DNA of 64,000 bases. Source: Paenibacillus phytorum. GTDB taxonomy: Bacteria > Bacillota > Bacilli > Paenibacillales > NBRC-103111. This document shows positions 1-7,920 of the stretch, piece by piece; positions within the stretch are counted from its first letter, which is position 1, and each line of letters begins with the position of its first letter. Location of the stretch: NCBI RefSeq assembly GCF_013141715.1, contig NZ_WHOA01000072.1:117287-181286 (forward strand), in the 5' to 3' direction. A program made the position numbers and the translations under genes. The notes beneath the pieces are model-generated. The model worked only from the letters and a program-made list of their open reading frames with translations. It had not been told where the DNA came from and ran no database searches.

Positions 1-1127
1 GTTTTGTCCGTGACCATTTTCTCATAGAATTCTAGAGCCCGCTCTGCGTTCTTACTGCTCTTCGGAATAGCAAAGCCGTTATGAATTGGATGTACAGGCT
101 GTGCATACCCTTTGGCGATCGGGAATGGATAGTAATCCAGATTCCAGTCCGGATGTGTTGATTTCATTTTGTTCAAGGAATCATTGAACCGAGCTGGATT
201 ATCTCCGAATTCACTTGCTGCTTTCCCGCTTACAAGCTGATCCCACGTGGAGTCTTTGACGTTCAGTACGTTTTTCGGGATGAAGCCTTTATCCATCCAA
301 CGTTTGGCGATTTTAATGTCGCCTAAGTGTTCATCTGACCCCCAGTAGGAGTAAGGCTCTCCAGGTTTATTATAGTTGATTCCAACACCGTAAAGTGGAG
401 CACCTGCGCTGTTATGAACGACGTCTCTTAGGCCATTAATAATCAGATTGCCATCTCCGCCACTAGCGAAAGGCAAAATGTTAGGTTCATTTTTCTTGAT
501 GCCATCCATGTAAGCCTCGAAGGTTTCAATCGAAGTTGGCTTCGGCAAATTGTACTTCGCTCTCAAATCTTCGCGCCAAACGAAACCATTAGTTACGTAT
601 TCCTTAAAAGTCGCCGGTACCGTGTAAATTTTACCGTCGATTTTCACAGCCTCCCACATGTCCTTTGGCACATATTTGTTCAAGGTGGGTGCTGCTTTGG
701 GAAGAATATCATCGAGCGGCAGGAAGGCACCTTTTTTGGCATAGGATTGATATTGCGTCCAGTCTGCTGTGAAGATTAAATCAACTTGCTGACCAGAGGA
801 AAGCAGAAGCTTATACTTTTGATCCCAGTCCGTCCATGTTGTGTAGTTAAATTTAACGGTTGTGTTCAAGTCTTTCAAAGCAAGCTTGTTCACTTCGTCC
901 TGAATAATTTGAAGATCTTTGGGAGCATTACCGAGCATATAGAACTGAAGCTCTACCTTGTCTCTCTTAGGCGCTTCAGCCTTCGCTGATGCCGCTGGCG
1001 CAGCCGCGCTCGCTGCTGGTGCAGCGGTTTCTTTCTTAGGCTCTGTAGTGCTGCAGCCTGTAAGAGCAGTGATAACTAATGCCCCCGAGAGTATAGCAGA
1101 GAATCGATTGGTTGCTATCATTTTCAT
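1..1127 (-). CDS. Extracellular sugar-binding lipoprotein of an ABC importer (C-terminus cut by window edge)
   Basis: This gene has no stop codon inside the window, so only about 375 N-terminal residues are visible. It starts at ATG 1127 behind a GGGAGGA site. A signal sequence ends in the lipobox LTGC with Cys25 as the lipidated residue, followed by an Ala/Pro/Lys-rich linker and a type 1 extracellular solute-binding domain. The reading frame stays open to base 3. It lies 73 bp downstream of two LplB/YtcP-type permease genes on the same strand and should capture an oligosaccharide or sugar for them at the outer face of the membrane. The substrate cannot be deduced. The family call is firm from the lipobox, the overall pattern and the operon context. 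Confidence 0.9.
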   Translation of the reverse strand, partial: MKMIATNRFSAILSGALVITALTGCSTTEPKKETAAPAASAAAPAASAKAEAPKRDKVELQFYMLGNAPKDLQIIQDEVNKLALKDLNTTVKFNYTTWTDWDQKYKLLLSSGQQVDLIFTADWTQYQSYAKKGAFLPLDDILPKAAPTLNKYVPKDMWEAVKIDGKIYTVPATFKEYVTNGFVWREDLRAKYNLPKPTSIETFEAYMDGIKKNEPNILPFASGGDGNLIINGLRDVVHNSAGAPLYGVGINYNKPGEPYSYWGSDEHLGDIKIAKRWMDKGFIPKNVLNVKDSTWDQLVSGKAASEFGDNPARFNDSLNKMKSTHPDWNLDYYPFPIAKGYAQPVHPIHNGFAIPKSSKNAERALEFYEKMVTDK

Positions 1128-1200
1128 GTGAATCCTCCCTTTATAATGTTTGTAATCTATGTCAGCCGAGAAGGTTTGCTAGTTTGCTCCTTCTACGGTT

Positions 1201-2094
1201 CTAACCTTTGACAGCACCGATTGTCAATCCCTTCACAAAATAACGCTGAACGAACGGGTACAGGAAAAGGATAGGTCCTGTTACGACAATGGCCATTGCC
1301 ATCTTCGTCGATTCCGTCGGCATTTCACCCGTCATCACGACACCAGTGCCAGCACCCATTTGGGACACAAAACGCATCGTATTGATAACGTTATACAAGT
1401 AGTATTGCAACTCATACTTGTTCGGATCGTTGATGAAGAGGGAGGAGAGCAGCCAACCGTTCCAATAATGAAGCGCCAAAAATAAGCCGACTGTTGCGAT
1501 GCCAGGCATTGATAATTGAAGCACAACGCTGTAGTAAATCTTGAAATCGTTCGCACCGTCTATTTTGGCAGATTCAATCAATTCCTCAGGAATTGCTGAT
1601 TTAATGAAGCTTCGCATCAAGATGATGAGGAATGGACTCATAAGTCCCGGTAATATAAGAACTGCGTAGGTATCCGTCAGCTTCAAGTAGTTAGCCAGCA
1701 AAATATACCAAGGCACCAAGCCGCCACCGAACAGCGTCGTGAAGTAAATATAGAAGGAAAAATGATTGCGATACTTAAAATCCTTGCGTTGCAGGACGTA
1801 GCCTGCCATTGTCATCAGGAATAAACCGATAAAAGTTCCCAATAAAGTAACTAAGATGGTCACACCGTATGCTTTGAGCACCTGCTCAGGAAACCGAAAC
1901 ACCGTTTTGTAACCTTCTATGGAGAAAACTTTAGGAATGAGGTGGTAACCACTGCGGATAATCGACTCATTCTGTGTAAGTGATGCCGAAATAATCATCA
2001 GAAAGGGAAATAAACAAATGACGAAAGAGAAGATAATGACGACATAAGCAATGGTTTGAAACAAATGCGTGTATTTCTCATCCTTGACTCTCAA
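1201..2094 (-). CDS. Carbohydrate ABC transporter permease, YtcP/AraQ type
   Basis: A 297-residue inner-membrane protein with about six hydrophobic segments. The EAA loop that docks on the ATPase is visible near residues 175-200 (ELIESAKIDGAN, then the conserved downstream Pro). The length is normal for the family. The start is probably TTG at 2094: a GGGGTG site lies 8 nt upstream, while the first ATG (codon 33) already lies inside the first membrane helix. It is 19 bp downstream of the LplB-like permease, with which it should form a heterodimeric channel. No ATPase is encoded nearby, so a shared MsmX-type ATPase is likely, as usual for this transporter group. Confidence 0.93.
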   Translation of the reverse strand: MRVKDEKYTHLFQTIAYVVIIFSFVICLFPFLMIISASLTQNESIIRSGYHLIPKVFSIEGYKTVFRFPEQVLKAYGVTILVTLLGTFIGLFLMTMAGYVLQRKDFKYRNHFSFYIYFTTLFGGGLVPWYILLANYLKLTDTYAVLILPGLMSPFLIILMRSFIKSAIPEELIESAKIDGANDFKIYYSVVLQLSMPGIATVGLFLALHYWNGWLLSSLFINDPNKYELQYYLYNVINTMRFVSQMGAGTGVVMTGEMPTESTKMAMAIVVTGPILFLYPFVQRYFVKGLTIGAVKG

Positions 2095-2113
2095 GTGCCC
2101 AGCACCCCTTTTC

Positions 2114-3037
2114 CTAAAATAAGGCGTAATCGTCGTTAATTTTCCGAATGATGTAGTTGACGGAGATGATTAAGATAAACCCAAACAACGATTGATAGAG
2201 ACCAGCTGCCGTTGCCATTCCTACATCAAAGGTGACCTTCAATGAGCGATATACATACGTATCGATAATGTCTGTCGCATTAAACAAGATCCCGTTATTC
2301 CCAATTAACTGATAAAAGAGATCGAATTGTCCCTTCATGATGCTTCCCAAAGAAAACAATAGGAGTACAACAAACGTAGGCTTCAGCATTGGAATGGTAA
2401 TGTGCCATACACGCTGAAAGATATTAGCTCCATCGATTTTCGCTGCTTCATAATACTCCTCGCTGATCCCCGTAATCGCAGCCAAATAGATGACCATGCT
2501 GTAGCCGAGATTTTTCCATAGATAGAACAGGATGATGAGGAAAACCCAAGCCCATGGCGTATTGTACACATCGACTGGATTCGAGCTCAGCTCTTTCAAT
2601 GTTGTGTTTAGAAAACCGCTCTCATAATTAAATAAGTTGTAGACAATGACACTTAAAATTACGAAAGAAATGAAGTAAGGCAAGAACATAACGGACTGAG
2701 CAATTTTCTTAAACCATGCGCTGCGGATTTCGCTAAGCAAGACGGCACATATAATTGCGAATACATTACCGAATAGAATGAAAGCCAAATTATACCCCAG
2801 CGTATTGAGCGTCAATTTCATTAAAATGCCGGATTTCCAAAGAAAAGAGAAATTGTCCAAGCCCACGAATGGACTCCCGAACAAACCCGCATTGAAATCG
2901 AACCTCGTAAACGCATAATAGATACCAACCATCGGAATGTACGAGTTAATGAAGAAGAAGATCAGTGTCGGCAGCAGCATAAGAAACATGATTTTGTTCG
3001 TCATTAATTCATAGAGAAAACCTCGTCGTTTAACCAT
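2114..3037 (-). CDS. Carbohydrate ABC transporter permease, LplB type
   Basis: About 307 residues with six predicted membrane helices and the EAA motif (EYYEAAKIDGAN, about two thirds along). The chosen start is ATG 3037, preceded by AGGGGG about 12 nt upstream. An in-frame TTG at 3058 would overlap that ribosome binding site. This is the first gene of the three-gene sugar importer and pairs with the YtcP-like permease. The 225 bp upstream separate it from the divergent isoprenoid-synthase-fold gene and should hold both promoters. Several TTCAC-type repeats there (3126-3173) could be operator sites. Confidence 0.92.
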   Translation of the reverse strand: MVKRRGFLYELMTNKIMFLMLLPTLIFFFINSYIPMVGIYYAFTRFDFNAGLFGSPFVGLDNFSFLWKSGILMKLTLNTLGYNLAFILFGNVFAIICAVLLSEIRSAWFKKIAQSVMFLPYFISFVILSVIVYNLFNYESGFLNTTLKELSSNPVDVYNTPWAWVFLIILFYLWKNLGYSMVIYLAAITGISEEYYEAAKIDGANIFQRVWHITIPMLKPTFVVLLLFSLGSIMKGQFDLFYQLIGNNGILFNATDIIDTYVYRSLKVTFDVGMATAAGLYQSLFGFILIISVNYIIRKINDDYALF

Positions 3038-3125
3038 GTATGGATCGATCCCCCTCAAGCAATATGTCTTGAGATGATCATAAATCGGGCAGCAGATATT
3101 GGATAGTGAAGCCTGCCGAAGGTAT

Positions 3126-3173
3126 GTGAACTATGCTGTGAAAGATGAAGTGAACAATATGAACTTCAGTGAA
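3126..3173. promoter_or_regulatory. Candidate operator: four GTGAA repeats between divergent genes
   Basis: GTGAA occurs at 3126, 3138, 3150 and 3169 (steps of 12, 12 and 19 bp). Part of the array is also an inverted repeat, TGAAGT...ACTTCA. It lies between the divergent sugar permease and isoprenoid-synthase-fold genes. Short repeats of this kind can arise by chance, so this is only a suggestion of a regulator site. Confidence 0.25.
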
Positions 3174-3282
3174 CAAGAGCGAATAATTGCGTTGTTAAAT
3201 CGGGGAAAAATACTAATTGTATACGCTATGAATTCGTGCTAGGCTAGTTTCAAGAATATACCAATAAAGGGGATAATGACCT

Positions 3283-4215
3283 ATGAACTGGTTTCTTGCT
3301 CATGAGAAAGATCTTGCTGACGTATTTGCAGAGGCAGAAAGCATTATTAGCGCATTTCCAGCACCGTTAGATCACCTCGGACTAGCCTATCTAGCTACAT
3401 TTGACGGGAGAAAAGAAGAAAGCACTAAAAATTATATCTGTTATCTTCTGCCGTATTGGATGAAGGACATCAGTGAACTGCCACCAGAGTCGATGAATAA
3501 ACTCTCATTAGCGAATGTATTCGTTATGCTCTACTATTTTATACAAGACGATATCATGGATTCAGCCAAAGGTGAGCATAAGGACAAGCTGCCTCTAGCC
3601 AATTTATTTCATATGCAGTTCCTATCCATCTATAGAGAAATGTTCCCTGCTGGGTCGCCTTTCTGGAGTTACTATGAGACTTATGTCACGGAATGGTCTG
3701 AAGCTGTTTCCAATGAGCAGCAATCCGATTACTTCCATCATGACATTGGCAAAGTCGCTAAGAAAGCAAGTCCAGTCAAAAATGCTAGCACAGGCGCTCT
3801 TCTATTAGCAAACCAAGCTCACCTTATCCCTGTCGTCACGGAGGCTGTTGAACAAACGCTTATCACTTTACAAATGCTGGATGATTGGGCTGACTGGGAA
3901 GAAGATCTGGAAGAAGGTTCTTACAACTGCTTATTAGCATCACTGCGTAAGCATATGCAGCTTTCAACGGATAGTACGGTATCGCCTGAAATGGTGAAGC
4001 AGCAGTTGTATGTACATGACTTTCTGGATTTCTATGGACAAATCGCCATTACTCATCATGAGCAATTACTAGGTTTACAAATATCTATGACGCAAATGAT
4101 CAATTTCCATGATTCGCTTGTGCAAAACATTCAAAAAGTAGCCCTTGAAATCAAAGAAAATAGAAAAATGTTAACATTAGGTGGATTCTATTATTTTTTG
4201 TCGAAAACTAGTTAA
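3283..4215 (+). CDS. Class I isoprenoid-synthase-fold protein, ComQ-like; putative peptide prenyltransferase
   Basis: A 310-residue, mostly alpha-helical soluble protein. Two Asp-rich motifs at the expected spacing suggest a class I isoprenoid synthase: DDIMD at residues 89-93 and DDWADWEED at 200-208. Both would bind the Mg-diphosphate of a prenyl donor. The family includes prenyl diphosphate synthases and ComQ, which prenylates a Trp of the ComX pheromone precursor. The gene starts at ATG 3283 after AAAGGGG. It is followed 79 bp later by a small NHLP-type peptide gene whose last residue is Trp, and then by a convergent sensor kinase. By analogy with comQXP it may prenylate that peptide; this is inference. 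A free-standing terpene or prenyl synthase is the alternative. The fold call is fairly sure and the peptide role is not proven. Confidence 0.68.
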   Translation: MNWFLAHEKDLADVFAEAESIISAFPAPLDHLGLAYLATFDGRKEESTKNYICYLLPYWMKDISELPPESMNKLSLANVFVMLYYFIQDDIMDSAKGEHKDKLPLANLFHMQFLSIYREMFPAGSPFWSYYETYVTEWSEAVSNEQQSDYFHHDIGKVAKKASPVKNASTGALLLANQAHLIPVVTEAVEQTLITLQMLDDWADWEEDLEEGSYNCLLASLRKHMQLSTDSTVSPEMVKQQLYVHDFLDFYGQIAITHHEQLLGLQISMTQMINFHDSLVQNIQKVALEIKENRKMLTLGGFYYFLSKTS

Positions 4216-4241
4216 TTTTGATAGATTATTCTGAATTTTCA

Positions 4242-4250
4242 TGCTATAAT
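4242..4250 (+). promoter_or_regulatory. Extended -10 promoter of the NHLP-type peptide gene
   Basis: TGCTATAAT matches the extended -10 consensus exactly, 45 bp upstream of the peptide start codon. A TTGATA lies upstream at 4218 but with a 21 bp spacer, so the extended -10 probably carries the activity. It implies that the peptide can be made in excess over the enzyme encoded before it. Confidence 0.55.
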
Positions 4251-4294
4251 TTTTTTGTAGGAAAAATTACCCAATTGACAAGGAGTGATTAGTA

Positions 4295-4534
4295 ATGTCG
4301 ACCAATGGAATTTTAAAAGAGAAAATTATTCAAAAAGCTTGGGAAGATGAAGCATTCAAGAACCAACTTATTGCTAATCCCAAAGCCGCGCTAAAACAAG
4401 CATTTAACATCACTCTTCCTGATGACATCAAAGTTAAAGCGGTTGAAGAGACCTCAACTGAGTTTGTTCTCGTCATCCCTACGAATCCCGCGAAAGTATT
4501 AGTTACTACGCATGCTGTTGAAAGTATCTGGTAA
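4295..4534 (+). CDS. NHLP-leader-like precursor peptide ending in a C-terminal Trp
   Basis: A 79-residue acidic peptide that starts at ATG 4295 after AAGGAGTGA. Residues about 7-62 follow the nitrile-hydratase-alpha-like leader pattern (NHLP): IIQKAWEDEAFKNQLIANP, then AALKQAF, then LPDDIKVKAVEE and VLVIPTNP. NHLP leaders normally end in a Gly-Gly cleavage site before a core peptide. Here there is no Gly-Gly, and the tail is a short segment of about ten residues ending in ESIW, with Trp79 last. With an isoprenoid-synthase-fold enzyme next door, the tail may be the modified product, as the Trp-containing tail is in ComX. No dedicated protease, transporter or cyclase is adjacent. The leader assignment is confident; the nature of the product is inferred. 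Confidence 0.75.
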   Translation: MSTNGILKEKIIQKAWEDEAFKNQLIANPKAALKQAFNITLPDDIKVKAVEETSTEFVLVIPTNPAKVLVTTHAVESIW

Positions 4535-4547
4535 GAACAAAATATAA

Positions 4548-4581
4548 AAGAGGTGCCACGCATTTACGCGTAGCACCTCTT
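4548..4581. terminator. Bidirectional intrinsic terminator between peptide and kinase genes
   Basis: A near-perfect hairpin: a 14-nt arm AAGAGGTGCCACGC at 4548-4561, a 6-nt loop, and GCGTAGCACCTCTT at 4568-4581. Downstream of it is T-rich (CTTTATTTT) on the plus strand, and there are A residues on the other side. It lies in the 49 bp between the convergent peptide and kinase genes and can serve both. Confidence 0.85.
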
Positions 4582-4583
4582 CT

Positions 4584-6482
4584 TTATTTTACAGCTATTG
4601 ATGGAAACCTAAGGACTACCTCGGTACCAACGTATTTTTGACTTTTAAATTCAATGTGTCCCTTCATAATTTCAATAATTCGAAAAGTAACCATGAGTCC
4701 TAATCCGGTCCCCTTCGTTTTCGTGGAATAGTAAGGCTCTCCTAATTTGGTTAACTGCGCAGGTTCTATTCCTTCTCCATTGTCTTTGAAATGAATATAT
4801 ACTTCTCCATCTTTCTCATATGCCCATATATGAATCTGGCCATCAACCTGAAAGGCTTCGATACTATTTTTGATAATATTTATAAGCACTTGCTTCAACT
4901 TTGATGAATTCCCTTGTATAAACAAATCATTAGGAACACTAACCGTAATCCGCCCACCATGTAATGTGGCTAATGGTACAATAATACCTTCAATTTGACT
5001 AATTTCCTTCGAAACATTTAAATCAACGAGTTCATCCAGCTGTGGCTTTGCAAATGTCAGGAAGTCCGTAATGATTAGCGAAGCCCGATCTAATTCTTCT
5101 ATCGCTATTCCCATGTATTCTTTGTTCTTATCATCTGTTCTAGCTGCGACAAGCTGTAAGAATCCTCTCGTTACTTGCAAAGGGTTTCGCACCTCATGCG
5201 CGACAGATGCCGCCAACGAGCTTATCATCTCCATCTTATCCGAGAGCTGAAGCTGATGGTTGTAAAACTCTAATTCCTTAGAATAGTTGATCATATGCTC
5301 CTGATTGATTGCAAAGCGTCTACCTAATATAACAATGAGAGCAATTATAAATCCTACTACGCCCCATTTCCACAAGAAAAATTGATATTTTTGAGAACTG
5401 GCATAGTAGCACATTAAATCTAGGACACTCATTAGAGCCAATATGGCAAAACCGGTTGAAAAAATAACAGCTTCCTTGTTCCCTCTTTTCACGAATACAA
5501 TGGATAAGCCAATAATTAAAATGAATTGAATAATCATAATAGACCCCAAAACGGTAACAGACGCAAAGAAATACGCTTTGACAAATCGATAATCATTGAG
5601 TTGATTAATAAACATAAAGGCAATTGAAATAGCGGAATAAATAATCTGGAATTTCCTAAACGCTCTAATCCACTTAAAATTCCCATTATCAAATATTTTT
5701 TCAAAGAAATAGGTGAGTGTTGGTAAAAAAACAGCAAGTGAAAAATCAAATAAATCAAGAAATAGGTCGCCATAACTCGTGAAATTTGCGTACATGAAAG
5801 GCGAATACGTAATAAAAATAGTTCCTAGAGCTAAAATAAGTAAACTAAGTGAAATCCAGCTTGCAAGTTGAATTTGCTTCAAAAAGAAAGAACATATCAG
5901 CATAATCGCTGCAATAAAAAGAAATGCACAGCCTAGAATGATGTTCTGCAAATCCCGAAATATAAATGATCGAGTCAAAGCTGAATAATGATCCAGTTTA
6001 ATTTCTGAATGTAAACCCAAGCGATCCATCGATGTCCCCAGCTTTAAATATACGAACTCCCCCCCATCTTCACTACCTACAGGAAATAAGCTTCTCTGTT
6101 CATCAGTTGGAAAATCAAAGTTTATTTCTCGAACTAATCGATCACCAATATATACCCAGAGTTGCTGGGCATATATTTGTTCAATGTAAATGCCATAGTC
6201 TTTGGGTACATGAGTCGGAAGCTGAAATCGAACCCATGCCGAAGAAATATCTTTCGGTTTCTCGGGAGGCATGTCGCCATTCCTGACTGTTATCCATTTA
6301 TTTGTAGGTGAGGGAATCACAACATTATCAATTCCTTCAGCTGAATTACTCCACAATATACTCCACGCTGGAATCGGTTTCAAATCTGTTTGCTCATCGG
6401 CATAAGTATGGGAAGACATGAAGCCACAACAAATAATCATAACCAACATCGTTTTCCAGAATACTCGAGATATCCGTTTCAT
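4584..6482 (-). CDS. Membrane sensor histidine kinase with extracellular 7TMR-DISM-like domain, sporulation-kinase type
   Basis: A 632-residue protein. A signal peptide (about 1-28) precedes an extracellular beta-rich domain (about 30-175) of 7TMR-DISM extracellular type. Seven to eight membrane helices (about 180-395) follow, then a kinase core: H box with His429 (SVAHEVRNP), N box at 535-539, DNGEG 567-571 and GTGLGL 591-596. The start is ATG 6482 behind GGAGG. The kinase core resembles KinA-E/KinB-type sporulation kinases rather than the HisKA_3 of ComP. No response regulator is adjacent, which fits an orphan kinase feeding a phosphorelay. A TGTCGAA (Spo0A-box match) lies 50 bp upstream. 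It is convergent with the peptide gene, so it is the natural candidate receptor; that link is inference. Confidence 0.88.
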   Translation of the reverse strand: MKRISRVFWKTMLVMIICCGFMSSHTYADEQTDLKPIPAWSILWSNSAEGIDNVVIPSPTNKWITVRNGDMPPEKPKDISSAWVRFQLPTHVPKDYGIYIEQIYAQQLWVYIGDRLVREINFDFPTDEQRSLFPVGSEDGGEFVYLKLGTSMDRLGLHSEIKLDHYSALTRSFIFRDLQNIILGCAFLFIAAIMLICSFFLKQIQLASWISLSLLILALGTIFITYSPFMYANFTSYGDLFLDLFDFSLAVFLPTLTYFFEKIFDNGNFKWIRAFRKFQIIYSAISIAFMFINQLNDYRFVKAYFFASVTVLGSIMIIQFILIIGLSIVFVKRGNKEAVIFSTGFAILALMSVLDLMCYYASSQKYQFFLWKWGVVGFIIALIVILGRRFAINQEHMINYSKELEFYNHQLQLSDKMEMISSLAASVAHEVRNPLQVTRGFLQLVAARTDDKNKEYMGIAIEELDRASLIITDFLTFAKPQLDELVDLNVSKEISQIEGIIVPLATLHGGRITVSVPNDLFIQGNSSKLKQVLINIIKNSIEAFQVDGQIHIWAYEKDGEVYIHFKDNGEGIEPAQLTKLGEPYYSTKTKGTGLGLMVTFRIIEIMKGHIEFKSQKYVGTEVVLRFPSIAVK

Positions 6483-6531
6483 TCATTTTCCTCCCCCGAA
6501 GAAAACTGTAAGTAATTAACAATATAATAAA

Positions 6532-6538
6532 TTCGACA
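6532..6538 (-). promoter_or_regulatory. Candidate Spo0A box upstream of the sensor kinase
   Basis: TGTCGAA on the minus strand is an exact match to the 0A-box core. It sits just upstream of a TATATT that could be the -10 (6526-6521) of the kinase gene. A 7-mer is expected several times by chance in 64 kb, so only its position makes it notable. Confidence 0.35.
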
Positions 6539-6597
6539 GGTTTTAATGCTTTCCTTCTTATTTACCGGTTAACATATGAAAAACAAAACTTAAACAA

Positions 6598-6622
6598 CCC
6601 CCTGCGAAATAACAACAGGGGG
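6598..6622 (-). terminator. Intrinsic terminator of the deaminase/ABC unit
   Basis: CCCCCTG at 6598-6604 pairs with CAGGGGG at 6616-6622 around an 11-nt loop. On the minus strand it is followed by a T-rich stretch (GTTGTTTAAGTTTTG). It lies 19 bp past the stop codon of the last gene of the unit. Confidence 0.75.
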
Positions 6623-6640
6623 TGCTGCTTCTTGTATAAA

Positions 6641-7900
6641 TCATAGTGTAGTGAACAACTGACTCCTTGCAGGCACAGTTTCAGCAACAATGCGGCCTTG
6701 GCTCACAACGTACCGACAACTTGGCTGTTCACGAACAAGATCCATAGCATCATCTCCAGGCAGCAAGATAAAGCTGGCAGGATGGCCAATCTCGATCTCG
6801 TATTCCTTGAGCTGCAGGGTGTTCGCTGCACGTGTCGTGATCATACGCACAAGCTCCGCCACTTCCTCGCGCCCCGTCATATGTGCTAAATGAGCAGCGA
6901 TGTGAGCTGCTTGCAGCATATTCCCTGTACCCAGCGGATAGAAAGGCGTCTGAATATCGTCATGCGCGATGCTAACATTAACGCCGGCCGTCCATAATTC
7001 CTTGATCCGGGTAATGCCTCGACCTTTGGGATAGCCGTCGTATCTCCCCTGCATAGCACTATTAATGAGCGGACAGCAAACAACATTCACACCCGAGCGC
7101 GCCAGCATTCCCTGCACCTTCTGGTAATAAGCTTCCCCATAATAGGCTGCAGCGTTCGCATGTGCTGCTGTTACTCGCTCGCGCAGTCCAGAACGAATCG
7201 CAAGATTGGCCACGCTTTCTAAGAACGTGGAGTGTGCAACGTCCATTTCATCGCAAAAAACATGGACGAAACAACCATACTTCTCTGCTAGATTGAAGCA
7301 AATTTCAAGCGATAATAGTCCTTCCTCACGCGTAGGCTCTAAATGCGGAATCGCTCCAATGCCGTCTGCGCCAAGCTCCAATGCCTGCTCCAGACGGCGT
7401 TCATTATCGGGACAGGCGCGAATTCCATCTTGGGGAAACGCGATAACTTGCAGGTTCATATAAGGTTTTACGCGCTCGCGCAAGGCAAGAAGTGCACGTA
7501 GAGCAGTCAGATTCGGGTCGGAGATATCTGCTTGGGTACGCACATGCAGGATACCGGCAGCCATCTGCATCCGAAGCACCTTCTCTGCTCGCTCGGTGAC
7601 GTCTTCGAAGGAGAGCGCTTGTTTCCGCTTTTGCCATAATCCGATGCCTTCGTACAGAGTACCGCTCTCATTCCAAGCGGGCTCCCCCGCTGTTAGGACG
7701 GTGTCCAAATGAATATGGGACTCCACAAACGGAGGGAGCAGCAGGTGACCAATCCCATCGATTTCGCGTTCCCCTTGTTCAGCAATACTTCCAAGCATGG
7801 CGATTTTGCCGTTTTTTACACCAATATCTACAAGACCTCGGCTCTCCGAATGTTCAAGCATACGCACACTACGAAATACAATATCCAGCAACCGACTCAC
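6641..7900 (-). CDS. Cytosine-deaminase-like amidohydrolase (CodA family)
   Basis: A 419-residue cytosolic metal-dependent hydrolase, probably starting at GTG 7900 after AAGG. The E. coli CodA active-site pattern is present: metal ligands His62 and His64 (ESHIHLD), His213, catalytic Glu near 218 (FCDEMD), His247 and the metal Asp of HDDIQTPFYPLG (about 314). The substrate-contacting FPQ segment (about 155-157) is also kept. CodA enzymes deaminate cytosine, isoguanine or related rings, and some relatives deaminate creatinine. It is the last gene of the second transcription unit, after an ABC permease, so its substrate is probably imported. It is likely a true deaminase; the exact ring is unknown. 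Confidence 0.85.
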   Translation of the reverse strand: MSRLLDIVFRSVRMLEHSESRGLVDIGVKNGKIAMLGSIAEQGEREIDGIGHLLLPPFVESHIHLDTVLTAGEPAWNESGTLYEGIGLWQKRKQALSFEDVTERAEKVLRMQMAAGILHVRTQADISDPNLTALRALLALRERVKPYMNLQVIAFPQDGIRACPDNERRLEQALELGADGIGAIPHLEPTREEGLLSLEICFNLAEKYGCFVHVFCDEMDVAHSTFLESVANLAIRSGLRERVTAAHANAAAYYGEAYYQKVQGMLARSGVNVVCCPLINSAMQGRYDGYPKGRGITRIKELWTAGVNVSIAHDDIQTPFYPLGTGNMLQAAHIAAHLAHMTGREEVAELVRMITTRAANTLQLKEYEIEIGHPASFILLPGDDAMDLVREQPSCRYVVSQGRIVAETVPARSQLFTTL

Positions 7901-7920
7901 CTCTTTACCTTGGTGCCATT

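Noticed and set aside
3283..4534. Ordinary proteusin RiPP cluster
   Set aside because: There is no radical SAM, LanM, YcaO or C39-transporter gene nearby and no Gly-Gly in the precursor. The enzyme partner is of isoprenoid-synthase type.
4548..4581. CRISPR-like repeat
   Set aside because: A single hairpin with T-rich flanks between convergent genes. No repeat array exists here or elsewhere in the window.
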